DNA of 64,000 bases. Origin: Eudorina sp. 2006-703-Eu-15. Lineage: Eukaryota; Chlorophyta; Chlorophyceae; Chlamydomonadales; Volvocaceae. This document shows positions 24,343 to 36,898 of the stretch, in pieces. The notes beneath the pieces are model-generated. The model did no database searches and was not told where the DNA came from. It saw nothing but the letters and a program-made list of their open reading frames with translations. The stretch is from positions 1,658,857 through 1,722,856 of the forward strand of contig BDSI01000005.1 in assembly GCA_003117195.1 (NCBI GenBank), read 5' to 3'. Each line of letters starts with the position of its first letter. The first letter of the stretch is position 1. Position numbers and translations under genes: made by a program.

Positions 24343-24367
24343 TTCGGGGTCCGCTGTAACGTTCATT
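24343..24367 (-). repeat. Dispersed repeat, truncated copy
   Basis: Contains only the GGGGTCCGCTGTAACGTTCA end of the unit in minus orientation. Confidence 0.7.
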
Positions 24368-24897
24368 TAACGCGCATGACACGCCATCTTGGACTCCCGT
24401 TCATTAGCAGTGAAGGGCGTTACAAGGTTGCCATCCTCATTGCGCCGCAGTGGCAGCCAATGCGCCGCCCAATGGTCAGCCAGGTCGACCAGCCAGCTGT
24501 GCAGGATCAAGATGGCGGCACCACGCCCACCTGGCCGCCCGCCTGCCTCGCCGCCCCGCCCGCCTGCCTGGACAGCCCGCCGCACCCATTTGGATCCACA
24601 TGCGTGTTTCGCCCACGTGCGCAACTACCCGTACGGCCCGCCGGCTCCACCCTCGTCGCAGTGTCTAGGGCAAGCTCCCTGTAACCGTTCCGGTTGAAAA
24701 CACCGTTGGTCCTGACAATTACCGCCAACGGCCAACGGATGTCCCCGCCGCGTATGGCATCACACCACACAGGACCATAGCGGTCATTGCTTTATGGCTG
24801 CACCCTCAGGACCTAGAGCTACCGTATGCAAACCAATTGCAGAACGCAGCTTGTCAGGGCAACGGGCCATCATCGGTTGCCGTGTCAGTATTATTGA

Positions 24898-24936
24898 CGA
24901 CGTTACAGTTGACCCCGCGGGTCATCGGTGACAGCC
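24898..24936 (+). repeat. Dispersed ~40-bp repeat, copy 3
   Basis: Nearly identical to the copies at 22249 and 29356, with a CAGTTGACC instead of CAGCGGACC variant. Confidence 0.9.
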
Positions 24937-25689
24937 GTGGCTTCCTCACCGTAAATACAGAAACGAAACCGTGGCACGCCGGACAGGCTCCACAAGTGCA
25001 CCAAAACGCATTCTCCACCCACTCTACTAGGGAACCACACCATTCCTGAGGATCATCCACAGCCAGGGATGAAGCCCGCTCAGGGGGAGATAGCCACCGG
25101 GCGTGTCATTGCTAGGGCGTGGAACACCGTCCATGTAACACAACTAGTGGTGTGAAGTGTTGAAGTCCTTCCCTCTGAACTGTCCCTTCGACCCACAACA
25201 CTGCGAACACCAATGCTCGATACAACTGGCCTACGCATTTCGTCCCTAGCGACTCCAGCTCCAACTAACTGCTACGGTGCGTGTCTGCCCCGTCTTGCAG
25301 GGCGACTTGCTGCTCATCGTTAAGGAGCCATCGGGAGGCTTTGAACTTGTATGTTAATGATGTTTCAGTGGAGAGAGGAGGGTGGAGAGTGGGCCCCGCG
25401 GGTCCTTGGAGAGGGCAGGCAGCTGTGATGGGGTTTGACCGGGATGCATCTTGTGATATGCGTGGGCTGCCTGATTCTCTGTGGTGTCTGCCTGGTTGGG
25501 TTATCGTTTGGGCTACCTGCTGGTTGTCGGTTTGAGCGGCACGGACCACGGAGCGGCCTTGTTCCAAGTGGCTCCATGGAAGCATGGGAAATCGTTTTGG
25601 CGGATGTTCGTGTCCTTGCACTGCCACGCGATTCGGTCGGGCGTGGTCAGACGTGGCATGACAGGGCCGGACATCTGAATGAATGAATG

Positions 25690-25707
25690 AACGTTACCGC
25701 GGACCCC
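25690..25707 (+). repeat. Dispersed repeat, truncated copy
   Basis: Only the AACGTTACCGCGGACCCC end of the unit is present. Confidence 0.6.
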
Positions 25708-26225
25708 AAAAAAGGACATCTGAGGCAGCCGGGCACCTACACACACACATAAGGCCTCCGCCGGGAGCCGCCCCGTCCGTCCGTGCTGGAGTCGATCGGA
25801 CCCGATGATTACAAGAGCCACACAGAAATGGGTTGCAGTCATCCAAATGCCAGTCGATATCTGGGTCTAGCGCGGAACGATTGGTGCAAGCGTCCGTGCA
25901 GCCCTGAGGCAAAGATTGCGAGGGTGCGAGCTGCGAGGGTGCGTGCCTCACGAGGCAACGAACGATCAAAGTCCCGCAGGCGGTAGGTCCGGCTGCCTGA
26001 TGGCTCCCCACATGCATAGAAATACTTCCTAGGAACTGATATCCGAATGGGGTGGCGCTCAAATGTCGCGTTAGCAACAGCAAAAATGAAGTGGTCACCT
26101 GTTGGGGACCGATGTCGACCGTGTAACGCTCACCGCAATACTGTGGGGCGGCCAACGGTCTGACAGGAAGCCTTTCCACGTGATAAGGGCTCGGAAGGAA
26201 ATTGCGTGTCCGCGATTGCATATGG

Positions 26226-26297
26226 TCGTGAGGATAACGCGGCCTTACGCGCTGATGCCTGAATGCATCAGCGCGTAAGGCCGCGTTATCCTCACGA
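26226..26297. repeat. Perfect 33-bp inverted repeat with 6-base loop
   Basis: Bases 26226-26258 are the exact reverse complement of 26265-26297, separated by CTGAAT. Each arm contains AACGCGGCCTTACGCGC. There is no flanking coding sequence and no U-run after the hairpin. It could be a fold-back element, a small-RNA precursor, or a copy of a cruciform-forming site. Confidence 0.97.
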
Positions 26298-27814
26298 ACT
26301 CGTGGGGACTTTTAAGGTTGGAAAGAGCGCAAGTGCATTGGTCATAGCCGCATCTCGTTGCGCGGACTGCAACATGCTGGCCAAGATTCTCCTGTAGGAC
26401 GGAGGTAGGCACGTTTATGTCGGTTCATCAAAAGCGTTCCGCATGGAAATGACTTCATCAGCAATGTGCAAGCGGATCGAGCATTGTGATGGCCTACGGT
26501 AGTCGCCACGACGTCAGGCAAGGCACGATGTCGACGCGCATGATAACAGTTGCAAATGTTGACTGGATTCGATAAAATTAGCGGGTCGACATTTGTAGGT
26601 GAGAGATGCCTGTTGGGATTTCATACGACTGACAGAATCGTGCGACGCTAGCCGTTGTAAAGACACAACTTTGTTATTCCGGCAGCCATTCACGCACTAT
26701 GCTGGTACAAATTTTATAATAATTCCCTCCATATTGCGACGGTTATGATTGAAGAGAGCGGATGGCAACGAGGCATCTCGACTATTGACGTACCGTATAT
26801 GTACGTACTTGAATCGCCTGCATACTGCGCACTTCTGGCTTAAATTGCAGTAAGACGACTCAACTTGCTGTTCAGGCATTATCAATTACTAGTAACCGCT
26901 CCAATAGACGGGCTGTGATTAATGTAGTCGTCATCATTGTTATTTTCGTAATCTGTGGTGGCGGCCTCCAAAAAACGGCGTACCTACGTACGCTAAATAG
27001 CTATGGGGTGTATTGAGAAATGCATGTTGGACAGGTTAGATCGTGTAATTCGCGTTCCTCTCTCTGTATTTGTCGAGCGTCCGCGTCCCTTTCAGAATGT
27101 ATGTAAAACATCCACAGCATTGTTGTGAAATTTAATATTCAAAATGTATGTTTTGCAAACGGTTTTTGGGCGAGCAAAGACTGCCTTTGAAAACGGAATT
27201 CGTTAGAACCGCGTAAAGTCAGCACGCTCAATACGGCGGTAGAAAACGTACGGTTGGAAAAATACCCTTGAGACGAGGCAGCGCACAGTAAGTTGTAAGT
27301 GATGCTTCCTTAACGCTTCAGTCGAAGCCAGGCTTTCACTAAATCAGTTAAAAGTCGCGAGGATTCGGACCCTCCTAACCGTTCAGGAAGTCCGCACTTC
27401 TTGCAGTGTTTCATTGTCTATTTTAAAGAACTTTAACTGTAGTGTTAGATGCAGTTTAGCATGCTATGCCACTGGAATCCAATATGACGAAGACAAGCAG
27501 CTTCAAGCAGTTCAAGGACGACCTAATTGTGCGTTATATAACATTATTTAAAGTAGTTTGAATCCGGTAAACGGCCGCAGGGTGCAAGCTCAAGGGCCGT
27601 GAGCTCCTAACGTCTCGGACACCAGGGTCCAACCTGCCTGTGCGGCGAGAGCCTGGCCCATAGCACCTTGCATACTGTTTTTTTATGTTATGGCATCATA
27701 ATAACTTCATCACATGGATGCACGTTGTGCGGGCTGGGTCATGCGGAATGCTGAGCCGTATGGGATGATTGTTTCTGATGAAATGAAACCTGAAACTCTG
27801 TACTTCTGCTGAAA

Positions 27815-30423
27815 ATGGAGCCTATCATAGAAAAAACATTTTTTCCCTGTCACTATATATCCTCTGGCCTTGTGCAGTGGTTGTGCCGTCTTGTGCGCAA
27901 ATACCCAACGACGCTGGTATACCCGGTGGTGGTGCTGGCAGTAGTCCTGGGCCTGGGAACCTGGGGCATCGCACGCGTCGCCCAAATCGACATCTCCAGC
28001 TCCAAGGTGACAAACGTGGAGGCGCGGGCAGGGGACCCAGGGAGGCCGTAGCGTGTGGGGCGGCGGGGGCGGGCGGGGTTGCACTCCGGCCGATGCGGCC
28101 GCAGACGTGCCAGGCGTGCACGCTTTGCCAGGCGTGCACGCTTTGTGGCGCTCCTTCCAAATGGGGGCCCGCTAGAAAGCGATCCTGGTACGGCGGCTCG
28201 GATGGGCAGATACCGACAGGCGGTCAGGTACCTTCACGTGATGGTACCCTCGTCCAGCCGGCCGCAACTGCCCCCATCGGCCATCGCCCTGCTGCCCCCA
28301 AATGAACCGATGAACCGCAGGCCCAAGCCCATGCCCTGGCGCGCGAGGTGGCATCGTCGCTGCTGCAGCAGGTGCTGCCGCCGACCATCTTACTGGAAGC
28401 AGTAGCGGCGCTGGTGCACAGCAATATCAGCTACAGCCATATGAACGGCGTATTCCTGCCGTTCGTCCGCGACATAGCCGGCAAGGTGCGGCGCTGCGGC
28501 GCAGCGGACTGTGGCACAACCGCACAGCAGCCGCAAACCCGCACCACCGTACGGTTAACCTCTAAGGTTAACCTCTACGATTAACCTCTCATTTTATGCG
28601 CACAAGATATACACACACCGAGGAGACTAATCACCTGCCTGCCTAATAACACACCGAGGGGACTGTGTGGTTCGGGCGGGTTTCAGTTGAGAACACACAC
28701 GGACGTTTTTTTCTAAACACACACCAAAGTCGGGTGGGTGTCTTATCTAAACACACACCAACGAACAGACGGACACGTCAATCGACACTTTGATGATCGC
28801 GTATCGCGCGCCGCGCACCTTGGTGCACCTGGTGGAGGCCGGTGATCGGCCGTTAGGATTGGACGCCCGGGTTTACAGTTTTACCATTATTGACTGCCTG
28901 TACCTACGTTCGGCCCCAAATCACCTGTGCATGAAGGCCTTATGGTGTCAAGCAACTAACGATGTCCGTTCGGGGATATCAGTCGCACGATACCCAGCGG
29001 CGGGCAGCCTTGCGAGCCCATCAGGCCCATCAGGCCCATCAGGCGTTCGCACTCACCTGCAACCCAGCCCACCGGTCTGTGCACTTCACAGCCCCGCCAC
29101 TGGTCCCCGCCCCCCGCCCGTTGGTTGCCCCGGTGGGTGAGCCACAGATGCCCCCGGGCAGCCTGGGGAGTGTGGAGCTGGCGCCCGCGGGCGTGGTGCG
29201 ACTGGTGTACCCGCCCCAGGGAGGGACCTCTGTGGGGCTGGGCACCGACCTCTTCGCAGGTAGGTGGGTAGGTTACCGCAGCGTGATCCATTAACAGGTC
29301 ACACACACACATACAATCATACATACACACTGCCGGAATTAGTTTTACATATTAAGGATGTTACAGCGGACCCCGCGGGTCATCGATGACAGCCGAGTTA
29401 GTTAGTCAGTTGATTGGTTAGTGAATTACATCGAGGGATATCTCCCCTGCAAGCCTGTAACCGGAGCGTGCAAGGCCTGAACGAGCCGAACCCCTCAGTC
29501 CTACGGGGAGGGAACATCAGAGGGGCTAAATTGAAAAAGAAATAAACCCGAAAAAACGAGCCCGGGCAGGGAGGGAACATCAGAGGGGCCTACCGGTCTG
29601 AGTACCTTCTTGAGGCCGCACCGTTCTGGTCCGCTACAGCCGCACCGTTCTGGTCCGCTACAGCCGCACCGTTCTGGTCCGCTACAGCCGCACCGTTCTG
29701 GTCCGCTACAGCCGCACCGTTCTGGTCCGCTACAGCCGCACCGTTCTGGTCCGCTACAGCCGCACCGTTCTGGTCCGCTACAGCCGCACCCCGACGCCCT
29801 CGGGCTGCAGCCCCGCCCTCAAATGGTTTCCAAGCATGACCGTTCTGACATGCAACGCGCAGATGAAGCGGGGCGGAACGCCCTGCTGGCGGCGGCGGCA
29901 GAGCGGCGGCTGGTGCTGCACCAGCTGGCTCTGCGGCCCGGCGTGAGCCCGCGGATGAGGATGCTGATGCCCATCTTCGCGACCACGGCCGGCGGCGAGG
30001 CGGGAGCCGCGGAGTCGTTCGGCCTGCCGGACCTCCCCAGCCCGCTGTGCGGCGCGGTGTGCTATGACGCCGTTAGCGGGATGAAGCTGTGGGGCTTTGT
30101 GAGTCGGTTGGGGTTGGTTGGGGTCGGTTGGGATCGGTTGGGGTCGGAGATCAGGGCACAGGTGGCAGAAGTTCTGTGATGCAGCGACGGGACCGGTGAT
30201 GCATTTTGCGGTCTGGTCCGCTGCCCCTCTTTGTGTGGAAGCAGCCAGCCCCCTGCTGTAGGGGATTACACACGAGGCACGAACGCGCGTGTGTGTAATC
30301 AACACAGGTGGGAATAACGCATGGAACCAACCACCGGGCACCCAGTCATGGTGCACCGCACCTACACATACACACACACACGCAGGCGACCGCGGAGTTG
30401 ACGCTCCAGGGATTCGAGGCGCC

Positions 30424-30464
<41 letters not shown>

Positions 30465-33400
30465 GCAGCGGCGGCGGCACGTCTGTGCCCTACGTCCTGT
30501 CGGCCCTGGCGGGCCATGGTTACCGCTACAGGCTGCTGGACACGACGCCCAACGCCCCGATGCCCCTGGTAGCTGCGGGCGGCCCCGCCCCCCTGCAACC
30601 CCTGGAGGCGGCCATCCCGCTGCCCGACAGCCAGGTAGGTCGGGGTGTCGGGTGCCTCTGCGGAGCAGCGGTCGGCGGTCGCTCCCCGGAAAGGAGGACT
30701 GGGCACGCTGACGACGCGACAAGCAACGGTGACGCTGTTGTACGGAATGTGTGATCCTGAGCCCCCCGCTTCATTCGCAGCTGGGGTCAGCCTTGAAAGC
30801 TTGGATCTCCCGACCCTGTCGGCCCTGCGGCCCCCCCCCGTCTCACTCCCCCTGTCGCCGCCTCCTCACCGTTCCTGCTAGTTCATCGTCTGCCCTGCCC
30901 CCTCCCCTCCTCCCTGCCCCCTCCCCTCCTCCCTGCCTCCTCAGTGGGTGCTGCAGGTGTCCCCCTCCTCCGGCACCTGGTGGCCCTCCTGGTACGGCCC
31001 GGTGATGGCCTGCTTCGTGCTGATCGCTGTGGCGCTGGCGGGGGTGCTGTTCGCGGCCCTGGTGTCCAGGTGCGGGTGCGGCCTCCCGTTCGTGTGTATA
31101 ATGGAGGACTGAGGCTGGGCGAGCAGCTGGGCGGGCAGCTGGGCGAGCCTCATGCAGCGCCCTTTCCCTCCTTTCCCTTCTTTCCCCTGTGTCCTGTGTC
31201 CTGCGGCCACCTACGGGTCCCACTCGCTGTTCGTGATTGCAACACTAACCCCACGGGCCCCCTGTACGGCACGGCGCCCACATATGCCTCCGCCCCAGGC
31301 GGCAGCACAAGGCCCTTCTGGAGGCGCTGCTCCCCCCCGAGATAATCCGGGGGCTCGTGGGCGGCGGGGCGGCGTGTATGGGCCCCCGGGTGCTGCAGAC
31401 CGGTGCGTGGGTACGACACGACTGTGTACGGCAGCATGGGGTGTAGTGGGGTGGGGTAGATTGGACGTTGTGAATTGCGAGCAGCTGGGATTAGGTTGCG
31501 TGCCCGGTTCAATAAATGGGATGGGGTGCAATTGTAGGAAAGTTATAAAAACAGACTGCCGTCGCAGTGTCATCTGTGCTCACCTGAATTTCCGGCCTCC
31601 CTCCGCCCATGCCTCCTTTGGTGCCGCGTTCCGACGGTACGGCACCTGCGTGCGGCAGACACGCCGGCCGACGTGTTGCTGTCGGTGCTGGGAGCGCTGC
31701 TGGAGGGAGGCTCCCCCGATCTGCGGGACGTACTGCTTGTACGGACGAGTGTACTGCAGAACTTGGACATCTATCAGCCGCTCAACTTGGGGGCCACCAT
31801 CAAAGGAGCCAATCTTGATGTGAGGGCGGAATCGGTGTGGGAGCAGCAGGGAGGGCAGCAGGGCGGGAAGGAGGGCGGGCAGGAAGGAGGAAAGGGCGGA
31901 TACTTGCACGCCCTGCATGCTTGGTGCCTAAGGATCAGGGGACCCACGGGTCAGGGAGGGGTCAAGGGACCGACCCACGGGTCAGGGAGGGGTCAAGGGA
32001 CCGACCCACGGGTCAGGGTGTCCCGATTCGGTTCCCTCCTCATGCTGTTCCTCCACTTGCCACTGCTCCTCCCCCTCGTCCTCCCCCTCGCAGGCGGACG
32101 TCACTCGCGCCCTCATGCGTCAATTAGGCACCCTGCCCCCCAGCGACGGTGGCTACGACGACGAACCCGACGACGCAGAGGGGCACATCCACCTGGGGCG
32201 AGGCGGGTGCGCGGGTGACGGTGACGACGACGGCGACACCGATGGCGGCGGCGGCGGCGGCGGCGGTGCTGGGGCCAAGACGGTGGCGTCGCCGCCGCCG
32301 CAGGACTTCGCGACGCTGGCAGGTGCGCTGGCGGTGATCCTGACGCCGCAGCCGGCGGCGTGGTACGACACCGGAATCGACATCACCGACGCCGCCTCCG
32401 ACGCGGCGCTGCCGACGACAGAGACGGAGTGCCTGCAGCCGTCGCCGCTGAATTCACTTGCGCAGGTATCCTTGGGCGTCGTCAGCGGCGGCATCGGCTC
32501 CGCCGTGACAGCCCCCGTGGCGTCGGCCGTGACGTCCACCGTGGCGGCCCTGATGAGCCAGCGGCAGCTGTTGACCCACGCCGTTAGCTTCGCGGGCAGC
32601 GGCGGCGGCGGCGGCGGCGGCGACGGCGGAAGCCGCCGAGAGCTTGTGTCGAGCGCCGGGCAGATACCTCGAAGCTCGATGAATGGATTTTCACCGATCG
32701 GATCGACCTCGAATGTGATGGCCAGCGTGCATCGTCAGCGGGGTGTCACGCAGTCAGGCTGCAGCAGCTTTGGCGGCGGCGGCGGCGGCGGTGCGCCAGG
32801 CAGCCCTATCCCGCTCCCGTCCATCCCGCTCCCGGGCGCAGGGGCCGCTGCCGCCACCACTGTGGCCGCCGCTGCGGCCACTGCCGTCGACGACTCGGAT
32901 TTGCCGCCTTTCGGGCTGGATCCCGGGGGCGACATCAGACCGCCCGAATGTCCGGCCGCCGCCGCGGGCGGCTGCGCCGCCACCGCCGGCATCAAGAGCC
33001 ACTTCGCCGCCTGTGTCGACGCCAGCGGCCACCCGCCCGCGTCGCCACGCCGCGTCACCGGGGGCGGCGGCGGCGGCGGCGGCGGCGTCAACAACGCGCT
33101 CCTCCACATCACCAACATCAGCGCACCCGGCAACGGCAGTAGCGCCCCGCTGCCGCTGCAGCTACAGCCCATTCCGCTGCAACACCAGGGCTCTGGGGGA
33201 AGAGCCGGCTGCAGCATGATACCCGTCAAGTCGCCGCGGGGTGCCCTGCGCGCCAAACGCGCCGCCGGCGCCGCAATCGGGTGGGGCGGCAGCGGCGGCG
33301 CCGTCGCCGGCGGGCCATCAGGCGGACAGCTGTCGTCAGGGACGGCCGTACCCGCGTCGCCATTCTGTTTGTCGGCAACTTTCAGCGGCAGTCTCAGTGT

Positions 33401-36400
33401 GGGGCAGCTGACGCTTGCGCTGCCGGAGGAGCGGCCAGGTGGCCGACCCATGGGTCTCGCGTTCGGGTCGGGCATGTTAACGTCGCCGGGGCTGGGCAGC
33501 AGCGCAGGCGGCGGCCTGGCCGTCGGCGGCGGTGGTGGCGGTGGCCCTGGGGCCGGCACCGCCGGCGGCGGCGGAGGCAGCGGAGGCGGCGGGCACGGGG
33601 CAACGGCTCCAGGGATGCTGCAGGCGCTGAACGCCAGGCGGCTGGCGGCGCCGCCGCCGCCGGCGATCATAGAGGAGGTGAGGGGCGTTGGCCCAACAGG
33701 CTTGTGTGGTCGTGCCCTCCCTCAAGCGCGCGCCGTTATATGTGCGAGGTGTGGACGGCGCCGGCGGTGATGTGGGGGCGTGCTTGGAAACTCACTCATC
33801 AGATGTCACAGCGTCGGCCTGGACGGACCGGCTACGGCCGTACCGCGCCACAAGAAGTACGACAGTACGGCCGCGGGCTGTTCGCACACCTGCCTGCTCC
33901 TACCCGTGGGCCCCGTCCTCCTCGACGTCTGTCCGCCCGCTGTCACCCCTCCCCCACCCCTCCCTGCCGTGCTCGGACCGCTCCCTTCCTTGTCGTACAG
34001 GTGGAGCGGGTCCTGGGTCAGTCGGACAGCTGGCAGTTTGACACGTGGCGGCTGCGGGACGCCAGCCGGGGCCACCCTCTGTCCGCTCTGGGCTTCTACC
34101 TGATCCAGAAGGCGGGTCTCATCAGCCGCTTCAAGCTCAATCCGGTGACGGTGGCCAGGTGGGTGTAGGTGCGGCTGCCCCGGCGCCTAGGGGGCAGTCC
34201 CGGCGGCTGGGGGCCAGGTGCTCATTAGTAGCTGCCGTAACTGGGCCGGACACAGAACCCCCAGCCGGCCGGCCGGCGCCCCCGCCCATGCATGCCCTCA
34301 CAGGCTGCTGCGTCACTTGGAGGCGGGCTACCCGGACAACCCCTACCACAACGCCACCCACGCGGCCGACGTGCTCCAGACGCTGCACGTCATCATCCAC
34401 GGCGCGCAGCTGCATGTCCACTACCTGGATCCCCTGGGGCTGCTGGCGGCGTACTTTGCGGCGGTGAGAGGGGCGACGACCCACGGGTCACGACCTGGGG
34501 ACGACACTCCTGCGGGGTATAGAGGCGGGCGCCGTTGGGACGACCCACGGGTCACGACCTGGGGACGACACTCCTGCGGGGTATAGAGGCGGGCGCCGTT
34601 GGGACGACGCACGGGTCACGACCTGGGGACGACACTCCTGCGGGGTATAGAGGCGGGCGCCGTTGGGACGACCCACGGGTCACGCGGGATCTCATGCCTG
34701 TAACAAACACACCGGTCGGGCCGCAAGCAAGTGGGTGCTCATTCGGCTGTCCTGAGAAGAGACCTGCCGACTATCCAAGGGGGTCCTTCGCTCTTCTTCG
34801 GGTTAGGAATATAACATATCTCCCTCCAGAGGGGAGCGGAGCCCCTGCCCGAGAACCCTAGGTATCGTGTCCTGAAGATTGCACGATGACGCGCCGTCCT
34901 GCAGATCATCCACGACTACGGCCACCCGGGAGTCACCAACGACTTTCTGATCGCCACCTCCGACCCCCTCGCGGTGCGCTACAACGACCGGTCCCCCCTG
35001 GAGAACCACCACGCCGCCGCCGCCTTCTCCGTACTGCGGCGGGCCGAGCTGGACGTGACGGCCTCGCTGCCGCACTCCGATCGGGTCGCGTTCAGAAAGC
35101 AGGTGGGCAGGTGGGGAAGTGGGGGGGTGGGGAAGTGGGGAGGTGACAGGTGGGGAAGTGGGGAAGGGGGGAAGGGGGGAAGTGGGGAGGTGGCAGGTGG
35201 GGAAGTGGGGAAGTGGGGAGGTGGCAGGTGGGGAAGTGGGGAAGTGGGGAGGTGGCAGGTGGGGAAGTGGGGAAGTGGGGACACGAAGTGCGGTTGGGGC
35301 ACAGCCGCGACCGTGCCGTAGGCGTGCTTTCACCACGCCGTCTCGGGCACTGTGTGTGTTTTACCTCCGTGGTACGGCAAAGCTCGAAATGCCGTACCGT
35401 ATGCGCAGGATATATCCCGCTCCGCTCGGATCCATGCCCTCCATGCCCCGAGCCAAGTCCCCTTCCGCCGCCTCTCCCCCTCCCCGCGTCCTCCTCCCCT
35501 CCAGGTGATCGAGTTGGTCCTGGCCACCGACATGAAGCAGCACTTCGCAGTGTTGTCCCACTTCAACACCGTGCACCGACTGGGGGCATTCACGAACGGC
35601 GCCGCATCAGCCGCCGCCGCCGCCGCCGCCGCAGCAGCAGCAGCAGCAGCAGCGGCGGCGACGGCCCCGGCGGCCCCTTCCGGCAGCACCTCACTCTCGG
35701 CCTGCCGCTCCAGGTGCGTCGGGGCTTGATGATGGAGGTCAAGAAGATCTTTTGTGGCTCCGAAAGTGGGTTCGTCCGGATGCTGCTGATGTGCCGTACC
35801 GAGTATGTACGGCACCTCGTCGCCACGCGGGTTTCCTGCCGTTCCTGATCTTCAGAGGGTCTTGCGGGATTCGTGTGTTTCGATGCCGTGTGTTTAATGC
35901 GATGATCTGTGATAGAGAACTTCATTCGTCGCCCTGCGCCATGTGCCTTGTGCATGCTCCAATACTGTAACCCCATATAGGGATGGCCGGCACCGCCGGC
36001 GTCGCCGTACTTCCTTGAAACCCTCGTCCTCCCCTCGATCCGGCTCCCTTGCCTTACCGCCGCCACCCCTTGCTACGTCGGATCCCTTGGCCCTTGCCTC
36101 CCTAACCCCTCCTTGACGTGCGGTGCGCCCTTCCCGCCCTCCCCTTGCAACCACCTCGCGCAGCCGCAACATCTCCGCAGGTCCGGAGCGCTCCGGGGTC
36201 AGCGAGGCGGCTCCGAAACCCAAAGACGACACGGAAAGGCTGCTGGGCATGCAGGTAGCGTGCGGCAACGTACCTGCGTTCCCCCGAGGCGAGGGTTTGG
36301 CCGAATGGCTCAACAGCGGCCACAGGGCCCAACCGTCTTCCTTGAATGCCTCCTGTGATGAAGAGACGCAAGAAAATCCCTGCTCATGAAAAACCTCTCG

Positions 36401-36818
36401 AAGCGTGTTGTGTTGTGGATGCTGACCTCCTCAGCCCTCCTGACCTCCTCAGCCCTCCTGACCTCCTCAGCCCTCCTGATCTCAACTCACAGATCGCCTT
36501 CAAGGCGGCGGATCTGGGCCACCTGGGTGAAGAGCTGGCGGTGCACCAGAGGTACGGCCCGGCTGTACGGTTTTAGGGTGTTTCACGGTTTTGGGAGGTT
36601 TTACGGTTTTGGGGTATTTCACGGTTTTGGGAATTCTGCAGTCTGCTGTGACCCGCATGGGTGTGAACCCAAAACGCAGATCCCAACGAGGGGCCTCTGG
36701 CCTTGACATCCACAAAGGGCATGTGCACGAATATTCCCCCATTAGTCGGTGCCGAGCTGCATCGGGTGCGAACGTCGGCGTCTCGCCTCCACGCGTCGCG
36801 ATTGTGGAAGTCATATAT

Positions 36819-36898
<80 letters not shown>

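Larger units (their letters stand above)
22952..27814. other. 4.9-kb divergent intergenic region, repeat-rich, no confident gene
   Basis: It lies between the divergent flavoprotein and PDE starts. No domain was recognised on either strand. It contains one full (24898-24936) and two truncated (24343-24367, 25690-25707) copies of the dispersed ~40-bp repeat, a perfect inverted repeat at 26226-26297, and an AT-rich half (26300-27800) typical of promoter-distal spacer. Confidence 0.5.

Noticed and set aside
25301..25357. Possible terminal exon reading GDLLLIVKEPSGGFELVC and a stop
   Set aside because: A good acceptor (GTCTTGCAG) precedes it, but no upstream exons or homologous family could be found. 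Too short to call.
25444..25686. Small ORF with a hydrophobic start (HLVICVGCLILCGVC)
   Set aside because: No homologue, no promoter or splice context; likely chance in a spacer.
26226..26297. Bacterial-type rho-independent terminator or CRISPR-like repeat
   Set aside because: No U-run, no array and a eukaryotic nuclear context; it is a single isolated inverted repeat.
29610..29862. Protein of tandem PHRSGPLQ repeats
   Set aside because: It is the 24-bp minisatellite read in frame. The splice acceptor at 29862 and phase matching put it in a PDE intron.
32735..33670. 311-residue minus-strand open frame
   Set aside because: Shadow of PDE exon 9 low-complexity coding sequence.
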